A stretch of DNA of 64,000 nt, from positions 1,612,001 through 1,676,000 of the forward strand of contig NZ_JARNTX010000001.1 in the NCBI RefSeq assembly GCF_029433095.1, written 5' to 3'. Both the position numbers and the translations under genes were made by a program. The notes under the pieces are model-generated. The model searched no databases. It saw nothing but the letters and a program-made list of their open reading frames with translations, and had not been told where the DNA came from. Origin of the DNA: Hymenobacter sp. YC55 (GTDB taxonomy: Bacteria > Bacteroidota > Bacteroidia > Cytophagales > Hymenobacteraceae). Within the stretch, counting starts at the first letter, position 1; each line of letters begins with the position of its first letter. Shown here one piece after another: positions 16,709 through 24,195 of this stretch.

Positions 16709-18037
16709 ATGGCACAAGATACCACCCAATCTCCCGCTCGTAGTGCCCCTCGCGACCCCGCCCGGCGGCAAGCAGCCGACCCCTCCGATGCTCCGGACCG
16801 TAGCGCCCGAGGCCGCCGTAAGGTAGAGCAGCAGCCCGAAGATGCGCCCGACGAAACCACCAAAACACCCGTCTACAAGCGGCCGTGGTTTGTGATTGGT
16901 GCCATTATACTGGTGCTGGCCGTGCTGTTCTTCGGGATTCGGTACTACCTGCACGCCCGCGCCCACGAGTCAACGGACAACGCCTTTATTGAGGGCGACG
17001 CCGTGCGTGTGAGCCCAAGGGCCGCTGGTACGGTAAGTAAGGTGTATGTGCGCGACAACCAGCTCGTGCAAGCCGGCACCCTGCTCTTGGAGCTAGACCC
17101 GCGCGACTACCAAGCGCGGCTCAACCAAGCCCAAGCTGGCGTGGTAAGTGCGCAGGCGCAACGAGATGCTTCTGCCCGCGCAGCTACGGCGCGGCGCAGC
17201 GTCATTGATCAGCAACAGGCTCAGTTGGCGGCAGCGGTGGCGTCGCTGGAACAAGCGCAGGCGGAAGAGCGCGCTGCCCAAGCCCAAGCGGCCCGCGATG
17301 CCCGCGACGAGCAACGCTACGCCGAACTCTACAAAACGGATGCCGTGTCGCGCCAGCGCTACGACCAGGTCCAGACGGCCGCTCGTACCACAGCGGCTCA
17401 GGCCGATGCCGCCCGCAAGCGTACCCAAACCGTTCGTGCCCAAGTTGGGCAGGCCCGTGCCGCCGTGGCCCAAGCCGAAAACGACTACCGCCAAGCTACC
17501 GAGCAAATTGGCGTGGCGGCGGCGCAAATAGGAGAAGCCCAAGCCGCTGCCGAAGAAGCCAAGCTGCAGCTTTCGTATACCAAAATCTACGCGGCCGAAA
17601 CCGGACGGGTCACCCGCAAAGCCGTGGACGAGGGGCAGACCGTAGCGGTGGGGCAGCAACTTATGGCGCTTACGTATGGTCAGCTGTGGGTAACGGCCAA
17701 CTTCAAAGAAACGCAACTCGAAAAGATGCGTGCCGGGCAGCCGGTTGAGCTGGAGGTGGACGCCTATCCGAGCGAGAAATTCCGGGGCAAGGTAGAGAGC
17801 TTCCAGCGCGGCACCGGCGCCCGTTTTAGCTTGCTGCCCGCCGAAAATGCCACTGGCAACTACGTGAAAGTAGTGCAGCGCATCCCCGTCAAAATTGTAT
17901 TTGATGGCCAGCCCAACTTGCACTTACTGGCGCCTGGTATGTCGGTGGTGCCCGAAGTGGACATCAGTGTGGAGCCGACCGAAAAGCCTGCCGCACCTGG
18001 CAATGATGGTACCGCCTCACGCGCCGCCGTTCGTTGA
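16709..18037 (+). CDS. HlyD/EmrA-type membrane fusion protein
   Basis: The periplasmic adaptor that joins the MFS pump to TolC. It has 442 residues: a charged cytosolic N-terminus of about 58 residues, one membrane helix (PWFVIGAIILVLAVLFFGI, about 59-78), the first half of the lipoyl domain (AFIEGDAVRVSPRAAGTVSK ... LVQAGTLLLELDP), and a long Ala/Gln/Arg-rich coiled-coil hairpin at about 125-285. The second lipoyl half (LSYTKIYAAETGRVTRKAVD) and a beta-barrel domain (VTANFKETQLEKMRAGQPVELEVDAY) follow. The single N-terminal helix and the family pattern match EmrA, partner of DHA2 pumps, as the operon predicts. Confidence 0.93.
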   Translation: MAQDTTQSPARSAPRDPARRQAADPSDAPDRSARGRRKVEQQPEDAPDETTKTPVYKRPWFVIGAIILVLAVLFFGIRYYLHARAHESTDNAFIEGDAVRVSPRAAGTVSKVYVRDNQLVQAGTLLLELDPRDYQARLNQAQAGVVSAQAQRDASARAATARRSVIDQQQAQLAAAVASLEQAQAEERAAQAQAARDARDEQRYAELYKTDAVSRQRYDQVQTAARTTAAQADAARKRTQTVRAQVGQARAAVAQAENDYRQATEQIGVAAAQIGEAQAAAEEAKLQLSYTKIYAAETGRVTRKAVDEGQTVAVGQQLMALTYGQLWVTANFKETQLEKMRAGQPVELEVDAYPSEKFRGKVESFQRGTGARFSLLPAENATGNYVKVVQRIPVKIVFDGQPNLHLLAPGMSVVPEVDISVEPTEKPAAPGNDGTASRAAVR

Positions 18038-18094
18038 AGTAGTAGCTGCTGGCTGGTTGCTAGTCCCTGGAATTACAATTTAACATAGTACTCA

Positions 18095-18706
18095 ATGGAG
18101 CCCCAATCCACTTCGAAGGGACGCTGGCAAGCAGATCTGAATGATTTCTTTGCAACAGTAGACCGCGAAAACCACGCGTTCAGCCATAACCTTACTCGGC
18201 AGGGTACCTTCTACAACGAGGTGGCGCGGCCCGCTCTGGAAGCGGCGGCTGAGGCCTTGCGTCAGCACGGCCGCACCTGCGAAACCGGCCTCGACCAAAG
18301 CCGGATCTACCTGATTGTGCATCGGCCTGAAGGACCCGTGGAGTTTCAGTATGCCGTAGTGGCCGAAGCGCGCATCGAAACCGTCACGCCTTATATACAC
18401 TGCTGGTTCGAGGAAAACGAATTAGCCGACAAAGCCACTGAGGCTGCGGGTGAGAAAGAAGACGCCGAAGATGAGGACGACAACGAAGAGTCAGATGATG
18501 GGTCGGAAGGCGAGGACGAGGGAAAAGACGAAAAGAAAGACGACAAAAAGCCTGCTCGCACAAAGACCATCGAACTGCTTAGCACCTGGACGGAAGGGCG
18601 TGAAATCGAGAGCGTAACGCGCGAGGAAATCCTGGCTGACTTCACGACGCACTACAAGGAAGCCGTGACGCGGCTGCGCACGCATTTGCATACCACGCCG
18701 CAGTAG
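18095..18706 (+). CDS. Acidic protein of unknown function inside the efflux operon
   Basis: I do not recognise this 203-residue protein. The N-terminal 105 residues look folded (strand-rich RIYLIVHRPEGPVEFQYAVV). A run of Glu/Asp/Lys at about 117-152 is very acidic and probably disordered. A C-terminal helical segment (EEILADFTTHYKEAVTRLRTHL) ends the protein. There is no signal peptide or membrane helix, so it is cytosolic. It lies 57 bases after the HlyD gene and 21 before the MFS gene, hence is co-transcribed with the pump. A role in regulation or pump assembly is only inferred from position. Confidence 0.7.
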   Translation: MEPQSTSKGRWQADLNDFFATVDRENHAFSHNLTRQGTFYNEVARPALEAAAEALRQHGRTCETGLDQSRIYLIVHRPEGPVEFQYAVVAEARIETVTPYIHCWFEENELADKATEAAGEKEDAEDEDDNEESDDGSEGEDEGKDEKKDDKKPARTKTIELLSTWTEGREIESVTREEILADFTTHYKEAVTRLRTHLHTTPQ

Positions 18707-18727
18707 TGGCCGCTCGAAGTCCTAGCC

Positions 18728-20350
18728 ATGAGCTCAACTAAAACCTTGAAAAAACCAGCTGGTGATGCCACCGCTAGCCACGGGGGCAACCTCAAGTGGA
18801 TAATTGCGGTGACGGTGGCCATGGCAACGTTTATGGAAGTGCTGGACGATACCAGCGTGTCGGTGGCGCTGTCGCAGATTGGGGGCAACCTGAGCGCCGC
18901 CGAAGACGAGGTAACATGGGTAGTGACGGCGCAGCTGGTATCGAAGGCGGTGGTGCTGCCGGTGGCCGGGTTTCTAGCCACGGTAGTTGGGCGCAAGCGC
19001 CTGTTTTCGATTTGCCTGCTGGCCTACGGTGCTACCTCACTGCTGTGCGGATTGTCGCCGTCCATTGGGTTTCTGGTGTTTATGCGGGTGGTACAGGGGC
19101 TGAGCGGCGGCATGCTTTCGCCCATGGCACAAGCCATCCTGACTGACACTTTTCCACCGGCGCAACGAGGGCTGGCGTTTGCGGCCTACGGAGTAGCCAC
19201 AGTGGTAGCGCCCACTGTGGGGCCCACGCTAGGCGGCTACCTGGTCGATAATGCTAGCTGGAATTGGGTGTTTTTCGTGAACGTGCCAGTGGCTATCGTA
19301 ACAGCGTTTCTGGTGTCGATACTGGTGAAAGACCCCCCGGCTATGGTGAAAGAGAAAGCCGCAAAATGGGCCGGCGGACTGAAAGTTGACTATGTAGGGT
19401 TAGGCTTATTGGCGGTAGGGCTCAGTGCGCTGCAATATGTGTTGAGCCGCGGCGAGCGGGAAGAGTGGTTTAGCTCGGGCGCTATTACGGTGCTGTCGGT
19501 GGTGGCTGCTCTTGCCCTAGTAGCCGGGGTTATATGGGAGTGGCGCTCCAAGGACCCGGTCATCGACCTAAAACTACTCCGGCACCGCAACTTTGCGGCA
19601 GCGGTGTTGGTGATGTTTGCCGTTGGAGCCGTGCTGTTTAGTAGCTCCACGCAACTACCCTTGTTCCTGCAAAACCTGTTGGGCTACACCGCCGTGAAAA
19701 GCGGCTTGGCTATTTCGCCGGGTGGGGCGTCGGTACTGCTGCTGATGCCGGTAGTGGGGGTGCTGTCGGGTAAGGTACAAGCGCGCTGGATGATCTTGTT
19801 CGGCTTGATCATCAGCACACTTGCGCTGTTCAACTACGCCCATGTACTCAGCTCCGACATCGACTTTGTGAGTGTAGCCAAGGCCCGGGTGTATCAAAGT
19901 ATGGGCCTGGCTTTCCTGTTTGTGCCCATCAGCGTGGCCGCTTACGTGGGTATCGCCAAAAACAAAACCAACCAAGCAGCTACGCTTATCAACTTGGCGC
20001 AGTCGTTGGGCGGTAGCTTTGGTATTGCGGCCATTACCACCCTGATTGCGCGGCGCGCGCAGTTCCACCAAAGCCGCATCATCGACAGCCTCAACTTCTC
20101 GAATCCCAATTATGAAGCAGGCGTGCAAAGCTTAGCTTCCACCCAAGCCACCGTTGGTGGTAGCCTAGCCGAAGCAACGGAGCGTGCCCAAGCCACAATA
20201 TATGGTGCAGTGCAGCTGCAGGCCAACATCCTGTCCTATATCGATTCCTTTTATCTGCTAGGATTTGCCTGCCTACTGTCCGTACCGCTCGTGTTTTTGA
20301 TGCGCGCCAATAAACCTGGCCAAGACGGGCAGGCCGGCGCAGCGGGGTAG
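18728..20350 (+). CDS. DHA2-family MFS drug exporter (EmrB/QacA type)
   Basis: A 540-residue proton antiporter with about 14 membrane segments. The first helix carries MEVLDDTSVSVAL, the DHA2 motif D1. Motif A-like sequence is in GFLATVVGRKRLF, and motif C is in the fifth helix (AVAPTVGPTLGGYLVD). With the HlyD and TolC proteins encoded just upstream it would form an EmrAB-TolC-like pump exporting hydrophobic toxic compounds directly outside. A likely start is ATG 18728. It is the last gene of the run; no clear terminator follows. Confidence 0.93.
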   Translation: MSSTKTLKKPAGDATASHGGNLKWIIAVTVAMATFMEVLDDTSVSVALSQIGGNLSAAEDEVTWVVTAQLVSKAVVLPVAGFLATVVGRKRLFSICLLAYGATSLLCGLSPSIGFLVFMRVVQGLSGGMLSPMAQAILTDTFPPAQRGLAFAAYGVATVVAPTVGPTLGGYLVDNASWNWVFFVNVPVAIVTAFLVSILVKDPPAMVKEKAAKWAGGLKVDYVGLGLLAVGLSALQYVLSRGEREEWFSSGAITVLSVVAALALVAGVIWEWRSKDPVIDLKLLRHRNFAAAVLVMFAVGAVLFSSSTQLPLFLQNLLGYTAVKSGLAISPGGASVLLLMPVVGVLSGKVQARWMILFGLIISTLALFNYAHVLSSDIDFVSVAKARVYQSMGLAFLFVPISVAAYVGIAKNKTNQAATLINLAQSLGGSFGIAAITTLIARRAQFHQSRIIDSLNFSNPNYEAGVQSLASTQATVGGSLAEATERAQATIYGAVQLQANILSYIDSFYLLGFACLLSVPLVFLMRANKPGQDGQAGAAG

Positions 20351-20416
20351 GAGGTAAGCGGGAAGTTGGTTTGGACAGACTGCTATGGCTCCCCATTTTC
20401 AACTTCAACCAGGCAC

Positions 20417-20448
20417 TTGTGAATGCGCAAAAGCTGGACTTACCTTTG
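20417..20448 (+). promoter_or_regulatory. Promoter of the permease leader
   Basis: TTG at 20417-20419, 21 bases, TACCTTTG at 20441-20448. Predicted transcription start is about 20453-20456, some 20 bases before the riboswitch. The promoter of the other riboswitch copy has the same spacing and the same -7 sequence. Confidence 0.75.
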
Positions 20449-20475
20449 CGGCACCAATTCTTTACCGACGAAGGA

Positions 20476-20593
20476 TTGTTTTTATACAGAGGCGCTGAGA
20501 GACAGGCTCTAAGACGCGCCGGCAACCCCCGTCACCCGCGGAACGGTGCCAACCGAAGGCCAGCGGATTCACTCTCTGGCTATATAAAAACAA
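20476..20593 (+). ncRNA. SAM-I (S-box) riboswitch upstream of the permease
   Basis: A metabolite-binding RNA that senses S-adenosylmethionine. P1 is TTGTTTTTATA (20476-20486) with TATAAAAACAA (20583-20593), 11 perfect pairs. Between them are the S-box landmarks: AGAGGCGCTGAGAGACAGGC, GCCGGCAACC (about 20518-20527, kink-turn strand) and GGTGCCAA (20545-20552, binding core). The order and spacing fit the class. No intrinsic terminator follows; instead a short reading frame starts six bases after P1. A sister copy lies at 35634-35731 on the other strand. Confidence 0.92.
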
Positions 20594-20599
20594 GTTACC

Positions 20600-20701
20600 G
20601 TGCCTCATTCACTAACTACCCCGCTTTTCCTAGTTGCTACTCTATTCGCCGAGCCTGCGGGCCGCGGACGGACTTGTTGTAGCGCGGGTTGTTGTTGCTG
20701 A
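20600..20701 (+). CDS. Cysteine-rich leader peptide after the SAM-I riboswitch (permease side)
   Basis: A 33-codon frame starting at GTG 20600, in the motif GTTACCGTG six bases after P1, and ending in TGA. The C-terminus is TCCSAGCCC: five of the last nine residues are Cys, written TGT TGT AGC GCG GGT TGT TGT TGC. The first half is hydrophobic and its DNA is C-rich and G-poor. A second frame with the same start context and the same GCCC-stop end follows the other riboswitch. I read it as a cysteine-sensing leader controlling the permease gene 230 bases downstream. Whether it is translated is not shown. Confidence 0.65.
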   Translation: MPHSLTTPLFLVATLFAEPAGRGRTCCSAGCCC

Positions 20702-20931
20702 GCGACAGGTAATTCTACGCCTGTGTAGTAAAACCCGCAGTCATAAAAGGCTGCCTTTGCTATCAGGCAGCTCGCGGACTTTGCTTTCTATCCTTTCTTT
20801 TTACTGGTCTTAGCTTAGCTGACTGCGTATAACGCGGGCATTGTGTCCGTTCTACCAGCCGGTTAGCGCTTCAATGAACCAGCTTTACTCAACGGGTGAG
20901 CGTGCTCTAGCGCGTGCCCACACAATTTTTT
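20702..20931. promoter_or_regulatory. Leader between the Cys-rich frame and the permease
   Basis: Right after the leader stop, ACAGG (20705-20709) can pair with CCTGT (20720-20724), or CTAC (about 20715-20718) with GTAG. The two overlap, so they exclude each other. Further on, GCTGCCT (20750-20756) pairs with AGGCAGC (20765-20771) before a T/C-rich run. None is a strong terminator. The region could be the switching segment of an attenuator; this is inference. Confidence 0.35.
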
Positions 20932-22386
20932 ATGCTTAAGAAATCATTGGAGCTGCTGCGGCTTGAAGCTGCCGAAACGGGTTCCCACACGCTGAAACGA
21001 AGCCTGAACGGCTTCAACCTGATTACCATTGGTATCGGGGTAATTATTGGGGCGGGCCTGTTCTCGCTTACTGGTATTGCCGCCGCCAACAACACCGGCC
21101 CGGCTGTGACACTCTCGTTTGTGGTGGCCGCTGTTGGTTGTGCCTTTTCAGCGCTCTGCTACGCCGAGTTTGCTTCTATGGTGCCCGTGTCGGGGTCGGC
21201 TTACACCTACGCTTATGCTACGATGGGTGAGTTGTTTGCCTGGATAATCGGGTGGGATTTGGTGCTCGAATATTCGGTAGGCGCGGCTACGGTGGCTATT
21301 AGCTGGTCGCAGTATCTGGTGAAGTTTCTGGCTAAGTACAACCTGCACATTCCGGCGCAAATCGTAATGTCGCCCTTCGAAACGGCCACGCTGGCCGATG
21401 GTACCTCAGTGCATGGCTTCGTGAACGTGCCCGCTATGTTGATTGTGCTGGCTATTACGGCTATCATTATTCGCGGCACCGAAGGCTCGGCTTGGTTTAA
21501 CGCGCTGGTGGTCACGCTGAAAGTATCGGTGGTGTTGGTGTTCATTGCGTTGGGCTGGCAATACATCGACCCGGCCAATTATCAACCCTACATCCCGGAG
21601 AATACTGGCACGTTCGGCGAGTTTGGATGGAGCGGAATTCTGCGCGGGGCTGGCGTTATCTTCTTCGTGTTTATCGGCTTCGACATTGTGGCCACGATGG
21701 CGCAGGAAACCAAGAACCCGCAGCGCAACATGCCCATCGGCATCATCGGCTCCCTGCTGATTTGCACCGTGCTGTTTGTGCTGTTCGGGCACGTCATGAC
21801 GGGCCTGGCCAACTACACTGAGTTCAAGAACAGCGCCGCACCGGTGGCTATTGCCATCGAGAAAACGCCGTACGCCTGGCTGTCGGCGGCCGTTATTCTG
21901 GCTATCATTATCGGTTACACCTCGGTTATTCTGGTGGATTTGCTGGGCCAGAGCCGGGTATTCTTCTCGATGGCCAAGGATGGGTTGCTGCCGCCGGTAT
22001 TCGGGCACGTTCACCCAAAATTCCGCACGCCACTGCAATCCAACCTGCTGCTCGGCTTGTTTATTGCCCTGTTTGCGGGCTTCGTGCCGATTTCGGTAGT
22101 TGGCGAAATGACTAGCATCGGTACGCTACTAGCTTTCGTGATGGTATGCTTGGGTATCCTAATCATGCGCAAGAAAGAGCCCAACGCCCCGCGTGGCTTC
22201 CGCACGCCGTGGGTGCCCGTGGTGCCTATTCTCGGCATCCTGACCTGCTTGGTGATGATGGTGTCGTTGCCGTGGGAAACGTGGCTACGGTTAGGGGTGT
22301 GGCTCGCTATAGGCTTGGCCATCTACTACGGCTACGGCAAGAAACACAGCAAACTGCGGCAGGAGCAGGACAGACAGCCTGTATAA
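20932..22386 (+). CDS. APC-superfamily amino acid permease (CAT-like), under SAM-I control
   Basis: A 484-residue transporter with about 12 membrane segments. The first helix has GFNLITIGIGVIIGAGLFSLTG, with the GIIGAGIF-type substrate motif, and AALCYAEFASMVPVSGSAYTYAY is the classic consensus in helix 3. The sixth helix segment FFVFIGFDIVATMAQETKNP is the CAT/YhdG-type signature. Family members usually carry cationic or broad-range amino acids. Here the riboswitch and cysteine leader upstream point to import of a sulfur amino acid such as methionine, cysteine or cystine. That substrate is inferred from context only. The ATG at 20932 is preferred over a GTG six codons earlier. Confidence 0.88.
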   Translation: MLKKSLELLRLEAAETGSHTLKRSLNGFNLITIGIGVIIGAGLFSLTGIAAANNTGPAVTLSFVVAAVGCAFSALCYAEFASMVPVSGSAYTYAYATMGELFAWIIGWDLVLEYSVGAATVAISWSQYLVKFLAKYNLHIPAQIVMSPFETATLADGTSVHGFVNVPAMLIVLAITAIIIRGTEGSAWFNALVVTLKVSVVLVFIALGWQYIDPANYQPYIPENTGTFGEFGWSGILRGAGVIFFVFIGFDIVATMAQETKNPQRNMPIGIIGSLLICTVLFVLFGHVMTGLANYTEFKNSAAPVAIAIEKTPYAWLSAAVILAIIIGYTSVILVDLLGQSRVFFSMAKDGLLPPVFGHVHPKFRTPLQSNLLLGLFIALFAGFVPISVVGEMTSIGTLLAFVMVCLGILIMRKKEPNAPRGFRTPWVPVVPILGILTCLVMMVSLPWETWLRLGVWLAIGLAIYYGYGKKHSKLRQEQDRQPV

Positions 22387-22408
22387 CGAGCAGGAATGAA
22401 ACTACAGC

Positions 22409-22452
22409 AAAACACAACGCCCCGGCCATCATTGGTCGGGGCGTTGTGTTTT
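22409..22452. terminator. Bidirectional terminator between permease and TSUP fusion
   Basis: AAAACACAACGCCCCG pairs with CGGGGCGTTGTGTTTT, with CCA/TGG inside. It is symmetrical, so it serves both convergent genes and marks the left end of the sulfur operon. Confidence 0.9.
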
Positions 22453-22475
22453 CAAGAGACGTTAAGGCGTATGTG

Positions 22476-23987
22476 CTAAAAGAACACCTTGCGCAATGCC
22501 CACAAGCTCCAGATAATCACCATCAAACCCACGCCTACGAACATCCACCGCACCGGAATGCGGCCGGCGAGGCGGGCTGCAATGGGCGAAGCAGCAATGC
22601 CCCCCACGATTAAGCCCAGGATGATCTGCCAATGCGAAATGCCCAGCGTGGCGAAAAACGTAACGGCACTAGCAAACGTGACGAAGAACTCGGTGACGCT
22701 CACCGAGCCGATGACGTACTGCGGCGTACGGCCCCCGGCAATGAGGGTGCTGGTCACGAGAGGACCCCAGCCGCCACCGCCAAACGAATCGAGGAAGCCG
22801 CCGGCTGCTGCCAGTACACCTAGCTTCTTGTGCTTTTTGCGCGCACTCGGTTTAGAGAAGGCCTTAGAGATAATGCGAACCCCAAGCAGCAGCAGGTACA
22901 CCGCCAAAAAGGGTTTCACGTACTTCGCGTATTCCTCGCCAAACGTAGCCAGCAAGTAGGCTCCCGTAATGGCCCCCAGCACGCCCGGAATCAGCAACAC
23001 CTTGAACAGCTTCTTGTTGACGTTGCCGAAGCGGTAGTGATGGTAACCCGATGCGCCGCTGGCGAACATTTCGGCGGTATGAATACTTGCGCTGACCGCA
23101 GCGGGCGAAATGTTTAAACTCATCAAACTGATGGCCGTCACCACCCCGTAGCCCATGCCCAATAGCCCATCAACTATCTGCGCCCCAAAACCGATAGCCA
23201 CGAAAATGTAGAACGTATCGGCATTGCTCGCTACCTCCCAGGCCTGCTGCCACGTGACGTAATAGGAGATAATGTTGATGATGATGATGGCCATGAACGC
23301 CAGCAGCGACATGGTTGCCCGGCGGCGCCACATAGCCGCCGCCGGCGACTCATAAGCCGGCCCACCCGTTAGCTCGGCCGTCACGGCATTGAGAGAGCGT
23401 ACTTTATGCGCAAAGTCGCCGCCTACTTTCTCCCGAATCGACGACATGCGTTGCAGCACCTCGTTCAACTCGTCGGGGAGGGTGGTGGTGAGCATCTCGC
23501 GCAGCCGCTTGGCAATGGTTGGCGACTTACCGTTGGTGCTGATGGCAATTTTTAAGTCGCCCTTCTGCACGATGGACCCTAGGTAAAAGTCGCAGGCGTC
23601 GGGCGTGTCGGCTACGTTGCAAAGTAGGCGCTGCCGGGTAGCATCAGCCTTGATGGTTAGGTTTAGCGCCTTGTCATCAGTCGCCACAATGACTAGGTCG
23701 TGGCCAACTAAATCGGTGATTTGGTAAGGACCTTCGCGGAGCTGCACGGCGGGGTGGCGCGCGGCTAGCTCCCGTAGTTCGGGCAGAAAATACGTGGCAA
23801 CCACGGTTACTGCTGCCGCAGGGCTATTAGCTAGAATGGCGGACAGCTTTTCCAATCCCACGTTTCCACCGCCTACCAGCAGCACGTGCAGCTGTTCCAA
23901 CTTCAGGAAGATGGGAAACAGTCGGTTCGCTCCAGTGGGAGGGGGCTCGGAGCGTGGCTGAGACACAGGGTTATTGGAAAGAGGCAT
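22476..23987 (-). CDS. Fusion of a siroheme-synthase (CysG-N/Met8-like) domain to a TSUP sulfite/sulfur transporter
   Basis: A 503-residue two-part protein. Residues about 22-200 match precorrin-2 dehydrogenase: LFPIFLKLEQLHVLLVGGGNVGLEKL (GxGxxG), DLVIVATDDKALN, NVADTPDACDFYLGSIVQKGDLKIAISTNGKSP. This enzyme oxidises precorrin-2 and may insert iron to make siroheme. Residues about 228-500 have eight or so membrane segments with the TSUP (TauE/SafE) pattern, including FGAQIVDGLLGMGYGVV and GGFLDSFGGGGWGPLVTSTL. TSUP proteins move sulfite, sulfate or sulfonates. It is the distal gene after cysI, so it completes siroheme synthesis begun by CobA and may clear excess sulfite. The join is in one continuous frame. 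Confidence 0.9.
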   Translation of the reverse strand: MPLSNNPVSQPRSEPPPTGANRLFPIFLKLEQLHVLLVGGGNVGLEKLSAILANSPAAAVTVVATYFLPELRELAARHPAVQLREGPYQITDLVGHDLVIVATDDKALNLTIKADATRQRLLCNVADTPDACDFYLGSIVQKGDLKIAISTNGKSPTIAKRLREMLTTTLPDELNEVLQRMSSIREKVGGDFAHKVRSLNAVTAELTGGPAYESPAAAMWRRRATMSLLAFMAIIIINIISYYVTWQQAWEVASNADTFYIFVAIGFGAQIVDGLLGMGYGVVTAISLMSLNISPAAVSASIHTAEMFASGASGYHHYRFGNVNKKLFKVLLIPGVLGAITGAYLLATFGEEYAKYVKPFLAVYLLLLGVRIISKAFSKPSARKKHKKLGVLAAAGGFLDSFGGGGWGPLVTSTLIAGGRTPQYVIGSVSVTEFFVTFASAVTFFATLGISHWQIILGLIVGGIAASPIAARLAGRIPVRWMFVGVGLMVIIWSLWALRKVFF

Positions 23988-24053
23988 GGAGGGTGTTTTG
24001 GATGGTCGGTTGTGGTAGCAAGTCTAGGGAAGTCTAGTCTACTATCGAAGTCC

Positions 24054-24145
24054 GTCATGCTGAGCGGAGTCGAAGCATCTCGCGTGCTGATGCTAGAGTA
24101 GTGATTACCACACTAGCGAGATGCTTCGACTGCGCTCAGCATGAC
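24054..24145. repeat. REP-like palindromic repeat, copy 1
   Basis: GTCATGCTGAGCG(g)AGTCGAAGCATCTCGC and its inverted partner GCGAGATGCTTCGACTGCGCTCAGCATGAC face each other across about 30 unrelated bases. The arms are almost perfect, with one mismatch. The same unit returns at 29034-29127. It lies between the TSUP fusion and cysI and may act as a transcript-stabilising or attenuating hairpin. Confidence 0.85.
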
Positions 24146-24195
24146 AGATGTACTGTGGTAGCCTCAGTATGACGAGTTTACCAAAGTACCTATTG

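Noticed and set aside
17093..17923. Leftward frame of 276 codons opposite the HlyD gene
   Set aside because: Shadow of the Ala/Gln/Arg-rich coiled-coil coding DNA; composition is biased and no family fits.
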